Assembly (NCBI GenBank): GCA_024234635.1
Contig: JACKNX010000008.1
Span: 1 to 64,000 of the forward strand
From: Pseudomonadales bacterium
Lineage (GTDB): Bacteria; Pseudomonadota; Gammaproteobacteria; Pseudomonadales; Azotimanducaceae
Direction of reading: 5' to 3'
DNA length: 64,000 nucleotides
Made by a program: the position numbers and the translations under genes. Shown one piece after another: positions 34,562 to 43,920 of this stretch (its first letter is position 1; the number at the start of each line of letters is the position of its first letter). The notes under the pieces were generated by a model. That model saw only the letters and a list, made by a program, of their open reading frames with translations, did no database searches and was not told the DNA's origin.

Positions 34562-35163
34562 TGGGAACGATAGGCAATACTTTCGGCCTTCTGGCATCAC
34601 CGGTACACACCTGGGAATCCATCGCCAATGAGGCGCCCTCAACCATGAAGGTGCTGACAACGCATACAATCCCCCTGTCCCTCATACCAGCTCTGTGCTG
34701 GTACTACGGCGTCACCCAGCAGGGTTGGAGCATTGCTGGCGACACGATGCGACTGACCGGGGAGAGTGCGTTGCCCATGTGCGTGCTGTTCTTCCTGGCA
34801 ATGGTATGTGGCGTGGTGTTCCTCGGCTACATGGTGTGGTGGATGTCGCAGACCTACGGAGAAAAAGCCAGCCTGTCCGCCAGCGTGGCACTGGTGAGCT
34901 ACACCGCAACGCCCTTCTTCCTGGCTGGGCTGCTTGGGCTCTACCCGTTGCTGTGGCTGGACATTCTGCTTGGCGTCGGCATTGCGTCCTGGTGCATCTA
35001 TCTGCTGTATGTCGGCGTTTCGCCCATGATGCGCGTGGCGCGGGAACGCGGCTTCCTATATGCAAGCGCCGTATTTGCCGTGGCCCTGGTTTCATTTGTC
35101 GGCTTGCTGACGGTTACAGTCCTCCTGTGGCAGTACGGTCCAACGCCGGAATACACCTACTGA
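34558..35163 (+). CDS. Yip1-family membrane protein
   Basis: 201-residue inner-membrane protein with five hydrophobic segments, pattern of bacterial Yip1-domain proteins: LLASPVHTWESIANE at the start (the FSPRE-like entry motif), SVALVSYTATPFFLAGLLGLYP in the middle and LYVGVSPMMRV. Function unknown. GAGGGAG serves as ribosome site and its ATG overlaps the ccoS stop (ATGA), so it is the last translated gene of the cco operon. A role in oxidase assembly or membrane organisation is only positional inference. Confidence 0.8.
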   Translation: MMGTIGNTFGLLASPVHTWESIANEAPSTMKVLTTHTIPLSLIPALCWYYGVTQQGWSIAGDTMRLTGESALPMCVLFFLAMVCGVVFLGYMVWWMSQTYGEKASLSASVALVSYTATPFFLAGLLGLYPLLWLDILLGVGIASWCIYLLYVGVSPMMRVARERGFLYASAVFAVALVSFVGLLTVTVLLWQYGPTPEYTY

Positions 35164-35175
35164 CCGCCATCTCCA

Positions 35176-35209
35176 CGGGGTGTGCGCGCACTGCCACACC
35201 CCGCGTTTT
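35176..35209 (+). terminator. intrinsic terminator of the cco operon
   Basis: Perfect nine-base stem CGGGGTGTG / CACACCCCG with a ten-base loop, followed by CG and TTTT (35206-35209), thirteen bases after the Yip1-family stop. A good rho-independent terminator. Confidence 0.8.
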
Positions 35210-35396
35210 GATCGATGCCGCACCCTGATCGTGCCGGCAGCAGAGGCATCAGCGTAGGAACCCGCCCTCTCTTCAGGCGCCAACGCCCTGGTCACACGCC
35301 GGATTCTTGACGTCGATCCGCCTCACACGAAGATCAATCGGTTCACGTGACCCGGTTCAAGTGCGCTGTCGCTCAGGGCAGGTAGAGTTCGTCGCC

Positions 35397-36227
35397 ATGT
35401 CTGCTCTCGCCACGACGCCAATCCACGACTCGACGCCACTCGACAGGGCCGGGCAGTTGCTTGCCGGGCGGATCGCCTTGCCCGTGATGCCTGACCTTGC
35501 CCGCCAGATCATCGAGAGCGCACTGGATGATTTTGTCCACTATGACGCGCTTGCCGGCATCGCCGAGCAGGATCCCGTACTCACTGCGCGGTTGCTCGGC
35601 GTGGCCAACTCCGCTTACTTTGCCTCACCAATGCAGGTGACATCGGTACGGGGCGCCATCGGTCGTGTCGGACTGGATCTCGTGCGAGGTCTGATGGTCG
35701 GTATGGTGATGGACAACCTGTTCGATGCATCCGCCTGCCCCGCGTTCAACCACAGACGTTTCTGGAGTGACGGTCTGGCTACCGCCTATTGCGCCCGTAA
35801 ACTCAGCGAATCGGGAACACACAGCGACAAAGCAACGCTGATCGGCACGGCCGCATTGTTGCAATCCATCGGCATACTCACTGCCGTATGCGTTAGTCCG
35901 CACGATATGAACCGTGTTCTGTCGGCGAATACCAGCGTCAGTGAAGGTGTTCTGCGCAGTCTTGGGTGTACGCAGGCGCAACTTCGTGATCAGCTGCTTG
36001 AACAGTGGAACCTGCCTGCGGATCTCCGCCGGCTCCTGGGAGATGAACAGACAACTGATGTCGAGTTCATCTATCTGTGCACCGCCAGCGCGCTGGTACT
36101 CGACCGACCGCTCTCGGCGGATGACATCGATGCACTTGCCACTGCCCTCAACAGTGCAGGCATTGCTGCTGATGTTGAACTGCTGCAGGAACTGAGCACC
36201 ATCAGCTTCGAAGACCTGCACCTTTGA
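35397..36227 (+). CDS. HDOD domain protein
   Basis: 276-residue protein made largely of one HDOD domain, a metal-free HD-like signalling fold. Typical segments are LPVMPDLARQIIE, VHYDALAGIAEQDPVLTARLLGVANSAYF, VTSVRGAIGRVGLDLVRGLMVGM, and WSDGLATAYCARKL. HDOD proteins often act in signalling with cyclic-di-GMP or two-component systems. ATG 35397 is favoured; the upstream frame to 35307 lacks support and the ribosome site is weak. It follows the cco terminator, so has its own promoter, and converges on a GGDEF/EAL gene. Confidence 0.85.
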   Translation: MSALATTPIHDSTPLDRAGQLLAGRIALPVMPDLARQIIESALDDFVHYDALAGIAEQDPVLTARLLGVANSAYFASPMQVTSVRGAIGRVGLDLVRGLMVGMVMDNLFDASACPAFNHRRFWSDGLATAYCARKLSESGTHSDKATLIGTAALLQSIGILTAVCVSPHDMNRVLSANTSVSEGVLRSLGCTQAQLRDQLLEQWNLPADLRRLLGDEQTTDVEFIYLCTASALVLDRPLSADDIDALATALNSAGIAADVELLQELSTISFEDLHL

Positions 36228-36466
36228 CAGTCCGTACGCGGGGTCCCTGCGCCTGAGACGACCCGCACACCGGCGCGGAATATTGATGCTGGGGCACAGC
36301 GAGAGCGCTGAGACGCACCTATGACCAGGGCGCGCAGACTCGAGGGACGGCAAACTGCTCGCGGTGCGGCGAATGCGCGGTGGAAGAGTATCCAGCGTTC
36401 CCGACGATATCGGCGTACGCCGTAGTCACTTCATGAAGACAGGAGCCAGGTGTCCTGAGAAGCTCC

Positions 36467-38890
36467 TCAGACCACGTTCCGCGCCAACAGGCTGTTGGCG
36501 GCGAAAGGCAGCAGTGGGCGCGGACGACCCAGCCCGAAGCCCTGCCCGTAATCCGCGCCGAGCGCCTTGACATGCTCGAGAATCTCATCGTTCTCGACAA
36601 ACTCGGCGACCGTCTTCAATCGCATCGCATTGGCGATATCGATGATCGATTTGACGAACATACGGTCGATGGGATCGCGGGCAATGTCCCGAATGAACAT
36701 GCCATCAATTTTCAGATGATCCACCGGCAGTGTTTTCAGATAACCGAACGAGGACAGACCTTTGCCAAAATCATCGAGCGCAAAGCGACAGCCGAGTTCC
36801 CGCATGCCACGCATCACCTTGGCTGCCTCGGCGACATTACGTACCACCGCGGTTTCCGTAATCTCGAAATTGATCGTGCCGGGCGGCAGATCTGCCGCTT
36901 TCACCGCGTTATAGACGTGCACCATAAACGCCTCGTCGCTGAGGCTGGCACCCGTCAGATTGATCCAGTAGCTCCGGTTCTCCGCAAACAGTTCCCGATA
37001 CACTGACGCTGTCCTGAGCAGCGTATCCACCACCCATCGGTCAATCTTCACTGACAGATCATACCGCTCCGCGGCCGGCAGGAATGCACCGGGGGGCACC
37101 AGCATACCCGTCGCCCGGTTGCGCATGCGCAGCAATACCTCCAGCCTTTCATCCTCTTCTTCACCCTTCAGCGGTTTGACCGGCTGGACATAGAGGAGAA
37201 AGTCATTCTGATCCAGTGCGGTATGGATGCGCTGAACCCAGTGCATTTCCCCACGCTTGGCATCGACCTGCGTGGATGTTTCCCGGGCAAGATGTACCTG
37301 GTTACGTCCTGCCTCCTTTGCCGCGAAACAGGCGGCATCCGCTCTTTGCAGCACGTCCGAAGTATTGCCACCACCTTCAGTCACACACACCACACCGATA
37401 CTCACGCCAATGTGATGGGTTCTGCCCTCCCAGTGAAAGACGAGTTCCTCGATGGCGATACGTATGCGGGTAGCTATATCGAAAGCCTTCTCCGGCCCGC
37501 AATCCTGCAATAGAAGCGCGAACTCATCCCCGCCCAGACGGGCGACCGTGTCGTCTTCTCGCACGTGATCCCGCAGCACCTCCGAGACCTGGGACAACAA
37601 AGCGTCACCAGCGGCGTGACCACTGGTGTCATTGACGATCTTGAACTGGTCGAGATCAAGAATGCACAGGCTGTATTTCCTGTCATCCTCGAGACAGCGC
37701 CGGGAAGCCTCCTGCAGATCGGCCTGCAACGTACGCCGGTTGGCCAGCCCGGTAAGTACATCGTGTCGCGCCTGATGATGCAGTTCGTCCGCCAGTTCCT
37801 TGGCCTGGGTGACGTCCTGAAGCTGTAACACGGAATAGAGGAAAATATCATTCTCGCCGCGCACCTGGGCGAGGCTCAACTGCGCATAAATGGTTCGCCC
37901 GTCTGCTTTCCGGCAACGGCATTCACAGGAGAACTCCGGAAGACGCCCTTCCACCTGCTTGCGGAATCGGGCCGCAACCGACTCGAAATCTTCGGCGGCA
38001 ATGACATCCTCCAGGTCGAGGATTGCCTTCTCCCGTGTACCAAGCAACATATCGAACATCGCATTCCGTTGCGTGAACAGACCACCCTGCGCGATCACCG
38101 CCATGCCGATGGGCGCATTGTGAAAGGCCTGTTCGAATCGTTGCTGGCTCTCCGCACGGGCCAGATCTGCCTGTTGCCGCTGCTCCATTTCCGCGCGAAG
38201 CTCCGCCGTGCGCTCCTCGACCAAATCCTCAAGATGGCGGTCGCGTGCCTCGATGAGGGACAGCATCTGGTTTAGGTTATCGGTTAACGTGCCAACCTCG
38301 TCCGGGAATACGACTTCAGCCCGGTGCGAGTATTCCTGCGTCGACTGGACACGACGGGTGAGTTCGGAAAGGCGCTCGATAGGCTGGGTGACAACCCGTT
38401 GAACACGGCTGGATACAAGCATGCCCGCCACGCAGGCGATGAGTGTCATGGCAAAGATCGACAGAATCGCCTCACGGGAGGTTCGCCAGACCTCCTCATC
38501 CGACGCTTCCACCTGCAGGTAGGCAAGCACCAGTTCGCCATCCACGATCGGTACCCGCAGACGCAGCGGCTCACCCGCGCCGGTCAACGGATTCCGGATT
38601 TCGACGAGCGCCTCACCACCAGAACCCTCGATGCTGGCCCGTCGCACCGCTGAATCTTCCATCAGGGCACGCGCTATCTGCTCCGCATTCTCCCAGTCCT
38701 CGAACAGCACCGCCGCCTGGACGTTCACGCTGACGAGCTGTGCCTCCGTGCGAATACGTTCGCGAAACTGTTCCATGAGGGATGCATGGTTGCGCCACAC
38801 GAGCATGCCGCCCGCCGCGCCGATCATGATCAGGCCGGACAAAAGATTGATCAGGAAAAGCTTGCGGCCGATACGCAGCCTGGCAAACAC
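36467..38890 (-). CDS. YfiN-like CHASE8-HAMP-PAS-GGDEF-EAL protein
   Basis: 807-residue membrane cyclic-di-GMP enzyme. Helix 1 (about 11-31), periplasmic CHASE8-like domain (VSVNVQAAVLFEDWENA), helix 2 (about 143-163), HAMP (160-215), coiled coil, PAS (250-365), GGDEF at 453-457 preceded by the RxxD feedback site REDD, and an EAL domain. The cyclase motif is intact. In the EAL part the signature is EVL (LEVLLRM) with NLTG, ITETAV, LDDFGKGLSSFGYL, DHLKIDG and VAEFVE all present, so phosphodiesterase activity is plausible. GTG start with AGGA eight bases away, five bases after the YfiR gene. Confidence 0.92.
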   Translation of the reverse strand: MFARLRIGRKLFLINLLSGLIMIGAAGGMLVWRNHASLMEQFRERIRTEAQLVSVNVQAAVLFEDWENAEQIARALMEDSAVRRASIEGSGGEALVEIRNPLTGAGEPLRLRVPIVDGELVLAYLQVEASDEEVWRTSREAILSIFAMTLIACVAGMLVSSRVQRVVTQPIERLSELTRRVQSTQEYSHRAEVVFPDEVGTLTDNLNQMLSLIEARDRHLEDLVEERTAELRAEMEQRQQADLARAESQQRFEQAFHNAPIGMAVIAQGGLFTQRNAMFDMLLGTREKAILDLEDVIAAEDFESVAARFRKQVEGRLPEFSCECRCRKADGRTIYAQLSLAQVRGENDIFLYSVLQLQDVTQAKELADELHHQARHDVLTGLANRRTLQADLQEASRRCLEDDRKYSLCILDLDQFKIVNDTSGHAAGDALLSQVSEVLRDHVREDDTVARLGGDEFALLLQDCGPEKAFDIATRIRIAIEELVFHWEGRTHHIGVSIGVVCVTEGGGNTSDVLQRADAACFAAKEAGRNQVHLARETSTQVDAKRGEMHWVQRIHTALDQNDFLLYVQPVKPLKGEEEDERLEVLLRMRNRATGMLVPPGAFLPAAERYDLSVKIDRWVVDTLLRTASVYRELFAENRSYWINLTGASLSDEAFMVHVYNAVKAADLPPGTINFEITETAVVRNVAEAAKVMRGMRELGCRFALDDFGKGLSSFGYLKTLPVDHLKIDGMFIRDIARDPIDRMFVKSIIDIANAMRLKTVAEFVENDEILEHVKALGADYGQGFGLGRPRPLLPFAANSLLARNVV

Positions 38891-38895
38891 GATCG

Positions 38896-39426
38896 TTATC
38901 CTGGTGTACGCGCGAGGCGCAGAAGATTGGCGCTGATCTGGTAGCCCGCGCCCCGAACCACATCCGCGTTAACGGCAAAACGTAGTTTCTCCCGCTCCAT
39001 GAACAACTGAATGGCAAAGCCCTTGCCGAGTGCGCCATCGGCATCACTGATCGTCAGCGAATAGCTTGGGAACCCACCCTCTGCACCCAGGGTGTGGTAG
39101 TCCTGGTCCTCGTAATAGATGGCGCAGCCATCGCCGGCTTCCGCCCCCGTACGTACTACGAGTGTACGCCCCCCACCAATGTCACGCCCTTCCAGCGCCC
39201 GGGATAACGAAGCAACATTGCCGTCACCGCTGATGCACAACGTCACGGTGTCCAGATCGCCCGGCCAGCTGACAAATTTTGCGATATTGAACAGATACGC
39301 CGTCTTCAGTCGAGCGAGGACAAGCAGGGCGTCATCGTCCTTGGTTTGCGACGGCGTGGACCACGCCAGCATGCTCAGCGCGAGCAGCGTTGTCCTCAGT
39401 GCCATTCTGATGGGTCTGCCAGCCAT
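38896..39426 (-). CDS. YfiR-family periplasmic protein
   Basis: About 176 residues with an N-terminal signal (RTTLLALSMLAWS) and the YfiR/DUF4154 pattern: LKTAYLFNIAKFVSWPG, TLCISGDGNVASLSRALEGRDIGGG, GCAIYYEDQD and a C-terminal KLRFAVNADVVRGAGYQISANLLRLA. YfiR proteins repress a partner CHASE8 diguanylate cyclase from the periplasm; the partner is directly downstream. ATGs at 39435, 39426 and 39405 are all possible; the first two overlap the TonB gene end region. The two Cys of the mature part could form the redox-sensitive disulfide known in YfiR. Confidence 0.86.
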   Translation of the reverse strand: MAGRPIRMALRTTLLALSMLAWSTPSQTKDDDALLVLARLKTAYLFNIAKFVSWPGDLDTVTLCISGDGNVASLSRALEGRDIGGGRTLVVRTGAEAGDGCAIYYEDQDYHTLGAEGGFPSYSLTISDADGALGKGFAIQLFMEREKLRFAVNADVVRGAGYQISANLLRLARTPG

Positions 39427-39460
39427 CGTGATCATGCCGCTCGTTATCGCCCCGGTGCCT

Positions 39461-41554
39461 TCAGTTATCCCAGCGATATTCAAGCTGCAGATAAAACTCC
39501 CTGCCGGCAATGGTGCCACCACTGCCCGTCAGCGTTTCATAGGGTTCCTTGTCCAGCAGATTTCTGCCTACGAGACTGATACGCAGCGGGCGACGCTGGG
39601 ACTCGAGGAATGGGAGGTTGTAGGTGAGTTTTACATTGGCGAACGCGTAGTCATCCAGGGCGTCGTACCTGGCAGTCGGGCCAAAGGTGATCGGATACCA
39701 GAATTCAGGCGCCTTGTACCGGCTCTTCCACGAGACATCCGCGGTGGCGGTCAGATGTGGTGTCGGACTGTACGAGAACCCGGCGTTCAGCTTGTGTCGC
39801 GGCGCGTAGGAAAAATCAAGTACATCGCCCACGGAGTTACGCCCGTTGCCTTCACGACCGTTGTGCTGGAAGGCGTAATTGAGATACATCGACAGGCGCT
39901 GCCAGGGTTGATAGCGGACATCGGCTTCAAACCCACTCACGATTGCCCGCTGATCGTGATTCTCGAATCGGAATCGTGGATACGCAATGTGTATGTGTCG
40001 GTCGATTTCGTTCCGAAAGGCATCAACCTTGATTTGCCAGTGCGAGTCTGGATGCCACTCCACGCCAAGATCGACAGTGCGAATCCGTTCCGGCTTCAGG
40101 TTGGCGTTGGGTTCAAAGGTGGCCAGCGGAATCGGCCCGAAGGGCGTACTTGCGGCCAGAAACCAGCTCGCCTGGTAGAGTTCGCTGAACGAAGGATACC
40201 GCGATGCCATGCCCAGTCCACTGCGCAATGTAAGCCGTTCCGTCGGCTGATAGACGAGCGACAGTCGTGGATAGGTGGCACGCCCGAAGAGTTCGGGTGA
40301 AGTCGCACCTTCAAAGCGCACGCCACCGATGATCTGCAGCCGATCATCAAGAACGTGCATGCGATCCTGAAGGAAGAACGACTTCTTCGTGTACTTGAGA
40401 ACAACGTCGTCGGACATGTGCGGAAGAGCCAGTTCATCGGACCCTTCGAGTTCGTCGCTATGCTTGCCGGCGCTCATGCGACGTATCTCGTAGCCGGCCA
40501 ACAGATCGTGGTGTTCGAACCCATGCCAGCCAATCTGCGCATGCACATACTTCTGGTTGCCATGCGGTTCGGGCTTCTCCAGATCCTCGTGCTGATCTGG
40601 TGAATGGCAGGCAGCACAGTGACTGCCCCATCGGTTTGCGTAGGAAGCATTGGCCTTGATGGACCATCGACCGTCGTCGGCGGACTTGTCGTACTGCAGG
40701 CCTACGATATTCACCTTCTGCTCAATCGTGTCGGCACTATGGAAATCTGATCCGGGCGGAAACCCCAGTGCCGGATCGAGGGCTTCATAAAAGCCATCGA
40801 ATTTGTCGGCAAGTCTGTAGTAGGTAGCCTGGAAGGGGCCGTAAACCAGCTTCGTGAACAGGTCGTATCCCTCTGCTTCGCTGTCGGACACCTTGTTCCA
40901 GAGGGAGGATGGCAACTGGCTCCGCAACTTCCTGGCTCCCAGGAAGGCACTCCCCTGCGTGCCAAGGCGCGTACCCGTGGAGAAAGACAGGGAACGGGTG
41001 TGGCGATCCCCGACCGTACTGCGGACGCTTGTGGAGTTGTCGTCGCTACCCGACAACGTAACGATGTTGATGATGCCGTTGAAGGCGTTTTCGCCGTATA
41101 GCGCCGAGCCGGGTCCACGCACGATCTCGATATGTTTGACGTTGGCGATGTTGAAGAAATCGAATCCCGGGTGCTGGGGAAAGCCTGCCTTGTTCCAGCT
41201 GTTGTACGGAACGCCGTCGATCATCAGAAGCACTTCGCTGGAAAAGGGACTGGATCCGAACCCGCGCACGTCGATGGTCTGCACCATCGGGTTCCAGCGC
41301 ACGTTCATACCGGCCACTGTTCGCAGCAATTCAGGAATGGTCTGCGCGGGCGAGCGACGGATCTGATCGTAGGTGATCACCGTGACGGAGCCAGGCGTCT
41401 GCGATAACTTCATGGCGGTTCTTGTAGGTGTCACCACCTCGAAGTCCATGAGTTCGTCAAAACTCATCTCGAGCATGTCCTCGAGTGAATCGTCCGCCCT
41501 GGCCGGCATTGCCAGGCAGATGCTGAAGGCTATCAGGCAGAATAGTCGATGCAC
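39461..41554 (-). CDS. TonB-dependent receptor with an internal CxxCH motif
   Basis: 697-residue outer-membrane receptor. GTG start with GGGAG at eight bases; signal peptide to ARA; plug domain with VVTPTRTAMKLSQTPGSVTVIT, IPELLRTVAGMNV, RGFGSSPFSSEVLLMIDGVPYN and IEIVRGPGSALYGENAFNGIINIVT; then a barrel ending EFYLQLEYRWDN. Unusually, an extracellular-loop region has CAACH at residues 313-317 (40604-40618), a haem c attachment motif. First gene of a receptor-YfiR-diguanylate cyclase operon. Substrate unknown; no Fe or B12 cues are adjacent. Confidence 0.9.
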   Translation of the reverse strand: MHRLFCLIAFSICLAMPARADDSLEDMLEMSFDELMDFEVVTPTRTAMKLSQTPGSVTVITYDQIRRSPAQTIPELLRTVAGMNVRWNPMVQTIDVRGFGSSPFSSEVLLMIDGVPYNSWNKAGFPQHPGFDFFNIANVKHIEIVRGPGSALYGENAFNGIINIVTLSGSDDNSTSVRSTVGDRHTRSLSFSTGTRLGTQGSAFLGARKLRSQLPSSLWNKVSDSEAEGYDLFTKLVYGPFQATYYRLADKFDGFYEALDPALGFPPGSDFHSADTIEQKVNIVGLQYDKSADDGRWSIKANASYANRWGSHCAACHSPDQHEDLEKPEPHGNQKYVHAQIGWHGFEHHDLLAGYEIRRMSAGKHSDELEGSDELALPHMSDDVVLKYTKKSFFLQDRMHVLDDRLQIIGGVRFEGATSPELFGRATYPRLSLVYQPTERLTLRSGLGMASRYPSFSELYQASWFLAASTPFGPIPLATFEPNANLKPERIRTVDLGVEWHPDSHWQIKVDAFRNEIDRHIHIAYPRFRFENHDQRAIVSGFEADVRYQPWQRLSMYLNYAFQHNGREGNGRNSVGDVLDFSYAPRHKLNAGFSYSPTPHLTATADVSWKSRYKAPEFWYPITFGPTARYDALDDYAFANVKLTYNLPFLESQRRPLRISLVGRNLLDKEPYETLTGSGGTIAGREFYLQLEYRWDN
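40604..40618 (-). other. CxxCH haem c-type motif inside the TonB receptor
   Basis: Codons for Cys-Ala-Ala-Cys-His (residues 313-317), within the His/Asp/Glu-rich stretch HCAACHSPDQHED. If exported reduced and folded with haem lyase access it could bind haem c; it might instead bind metal. Confidence 0.6.
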
Positions 41555-41891
41555 GTCCTGTGCTCCCGCAGTCAGGTCAGCGTGGAGCGTAGCTGAAATT
41601 TGGTGATTCGCCCGGAGGGCGGAGTGGCGTGGGCAGCAGCAAGCCAGTCATTGCCGGCAGGGCGCACCAGCCAGGCGCTCGGACGACGCACCCGGCGCGA
41701 AAAATTCTCCGGATGGGATCACTACCTAGAACAATGGCTTGCGACTATATTTACAAAGCCGTGCCGCTGCCTGTTCGGCGCCTTACCCGGCGGATTCCCG
41801 CCTTTCCCGCGACACTGGCGATATTGGAAGCCCGTCGGCCACCCAGCCGCCCGGCGGCTCAAACCACACCCATGCCAACGGAGGCGACAAA
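41555..41891. promoter_or_regulatory. 337-base divergent interval
   Basis: Lies between the TonB receptor operon and the glutathionylspermidine synthetase. It carries no gene I can support; the frame of the synthetase stays open through half of it, but without an ATG. Two promoters are expected; I found no clear boxes. Confidence 0.4.
41880..41884 (+). promoter_or_regulatory. ribosome binding site deciding a TTG start
   Basis: GGAGG seven bases before the TTG at 41892. There is no in-frame ATG near the expected N-terminus, so this supports TTG as start of the glutathionylspermidine gene. Confidence 0.7.
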
Positions 41892-43793
41892 TTGAGTTCC
41901 ACGGATTCCCGGCCGGATGTCCGGCCGGCTGTTTTCGGCACCCTTCTGGGCGTGGCCCCGGGAGGCGTCGCGGCCTACTCCAGCGACTATGAAAGCGCGG
42001 ACGAGCGGGTGTACCCGAACAGACACGCCTATCGGAGCTATCTCGATGGTGTGTACATGGGTTTCAAGTGGCAGTGCGTGGAGTTCGCCCGTCGCTGGCT
42101 GTACCTGAATCGCGGCTACATCTTCGACGACGTGGCCATGGCGTATGAGATTTTCAACCTGACGCATGTGCGGGTGGTCGCAAGCAACGAATTGCTCCCG
42201 CTGCACGCTTTTGCCAACGGCTCGAAGCGACCGCCCGAGCCGGGTTGCCTGCTCATCTGGTCCGAGGGCGGCGAATTCGCCCGCACCGGGCACGTGGCCA
42301 TCGTGACCGAAGTGTTGCCGGACCGGATACGCCTGGCGGAACAGAACGTGGACCACCGCCCCTGGTCCGGCGGCCGCGACTATTCCCGGGAGATCGAAGC
42401 GCGCATGACGGAAGATGGCCACTACTGGGTGCGCTGTTCGTTTCAGAACGCCAGCATTCTGGGCTGGGTCATCCAGACGCACGACGCCACCTTCGCGGAG
42501 TCACGCAGGGCCATCGATCGCCGGTTGCTGAACATTGTCATCCGCCATCTCACCTCGGCGCCACCCGCCGATCGCGCCTGGCTGAACGAAGCCAATCCGG
42601 TCGAAGCCGCGTATGTGTCAATGATGAAAGGCCATCGCCTGTCCGAACGCGACGAAGACCAGGACAGGTATGTATGTATCGCCAAGGCAGCGGAAGAACA
42701 GATCATCCGGGCAACCAACGAGCTGCACGCAATGTTTCTGCATGCCACCGACTACGTGCTGCAGGACGACCGGCGTCTGGCCAGATTCAATCTGCCTGAA
42801 GCGATCTGGCCGCGCATTCACCAGTCCTGGGACAACCGACGGAACCAGATGATCACCGGGCGCATGGATTTTGCGCTGACACCAGAAGGATTGAAGGTCT
42901 ACGAATACAACTCGGACTCGGCTTCCTGCCACACGGAGACCGGCCTGGTACAGGGCAAATGGGCGGGTTTCGCCCAGTGTGAGGACGGACGCGACCCCGG
43001 TGAATTCCTGCAGCGCCGCCTGGTGCAGGCCTGGGGAGAAAGCGAAGCCACGGGGCTGGTACATCTGCTGCGCGACGAGGATCCGGAGGAAACCTATCAC
43101 GCCCTGTTCATGCAGGAGATGATGGAAGCTGCAGGCTTGCAGACCAAACTGCTGACGAGCATGGCGGGTTTCCACTGGGCCGAAGACGGCCGAATGCTGG
43201 ACCCGGATGGCGACGAAGTACGCTGGGTGTGGAAAACCTGGGCCTGGGAAACGGCGCTGGACCAGATCCGGGCCGAATGCGAGGAAGACGCAGATCGACT
43301 GCGCAGCTATCAGCCCGGACTTCCCCGCAGCGACGCACCGCGGCTCGTGGACGTGCTGCTGCGACCCAATGTGATGGTGTTCGAACCCCTCTGGACTCTG
43401 ATTCCCTCGAACAAGGCAATCCTGCCCATCCTGTGGGAACTGTTCCCGGGCCATGAAAATCTGCTGCGAAGCAGCTACGAACTGACGGACGACCTTCGGC
43501 AAGGTGGCTACGTGGTGAAACCCATCGTAGGGCGCTGTGGCGCCAACATCCGGCTGCTGGACCACAATGAGCGCGTGCTGGAGGAGACCGGGGGGCGGTT
43601 CGAATCGCCCAACCAGATCTACCAGGAACTGTTTCCACTGCCGCGCCAGGAGGACCTGTACGTGCAGATCTGCACCTTCACCGCCGCGGGCACCTACGCC
43701 GGCGCCTGTGTTCGGACCGACAGGAGCCGTGTCATCCGCTGGGACAGCGACCTTCTGCCGCTGAGGGTCGTCCCGAACCGCGAGTTTCTCTGA
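41892..43793 (+). CDS. gss: bifunctional glutathionylspermidine synthetase/amidase
   Basis: 633-residue two-domain enzyme that joins glutathione to spermidine with ATP and hydrolyses the product. The N-terminal CHAP amidase has catalytic Cys 62 in KWQCVEFARRW and His in GHVAIV; the C-terminal ATP-grasp synthetase has DFALTPEGLKVYEYNSDSAS, WKTWAWETA, NKAILPILW and YVVKPIVGRCG. E. coli Gss is about 619 residues. Start is TTG with GGAGG. The TGA stop lies inside the first unit of a repeat array. Spermidine precursor supply by argG and speA is nearby. Confidence 0.93.
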   Translation: MSSTDSRPDVRPAVFGTLLGVAPGGVAAYSSDYESADERVYPNRHAYRSYLDGVYMGFKWQCVEFARRWLYLNRGYIFDDVAMAYEIFNLTHVRVVASNELLPLHAFANGSKRPPEPGCLLIWSEGGEFARTGHVAIVTEVLPDRIRLAEQNVDHRPWSGGRDYSREIEARMTEDGHYWVRCSFQNASILGWVIQTHDATFAESRRAIDRRLLNIVIRHLTSAPPADRAWLNEANPVEAAYVSMMKGHRLSERDEDQDRYVCIAKAAEEQIIRATNELHAMFLHATDYVLQDDRRLARFNLPEAIWPRIHQSWDNRRNQMITGRMDFALTPEGLKVYEYNSDSASCHTETGLVQGKWAGFAQCEDGRDPGEFLQRRLVQAWGESEATGLVHLLRDEDPEETYHALFMQEMMEAAGLQTKLLTSMAGFHWAEDGRMLDPDGDEVRWVWKTWAWETALDQIRAECEEDADRLRSYQPGLPRSDAPRLVDVLLRPNVMVFEPLWTLIPSNKAILPILWELFPGHENLLRSSYELTDDLRQGGYVVKPIVGRCGANIRLLDHNERVLEETGGRFESPNQIYQELFPLPRQEDLYVQICTFTAAGTYAGACVRTDRSRVIRWDSDLLPLRVVPNREFL

Positions 43794-43920
43794 CCGGGAC
43801 ACACGTTCTCTGACCGCACTCTGACCGGGACACTCTGACCGGGACACACACTCTGACCAGCACTCTGACCGGGACACACACTCTGACCAGGACACACACT
43901 CTGACCAGGACACACACCCC
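43788..43920. repeat. repeat array A (CTCTGACCGGGACACACA type)
   Basis: Eight starts of CTCTGACC (43788, 43808, 43819, 43833, 43851, 43863, 43881, 43899), mostly followed by GGGACACACA or AGGACACACA, with an 18-base period at the end of the array and shortened units (11-14 bases) earlier. The first unit contains CGGGACACACGTTC, shared exactly with array C, and supplies the stop codon of gss. Read as REP-like elements because a RAYT transposase lies 2 kb away. Confidence 0.85.
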
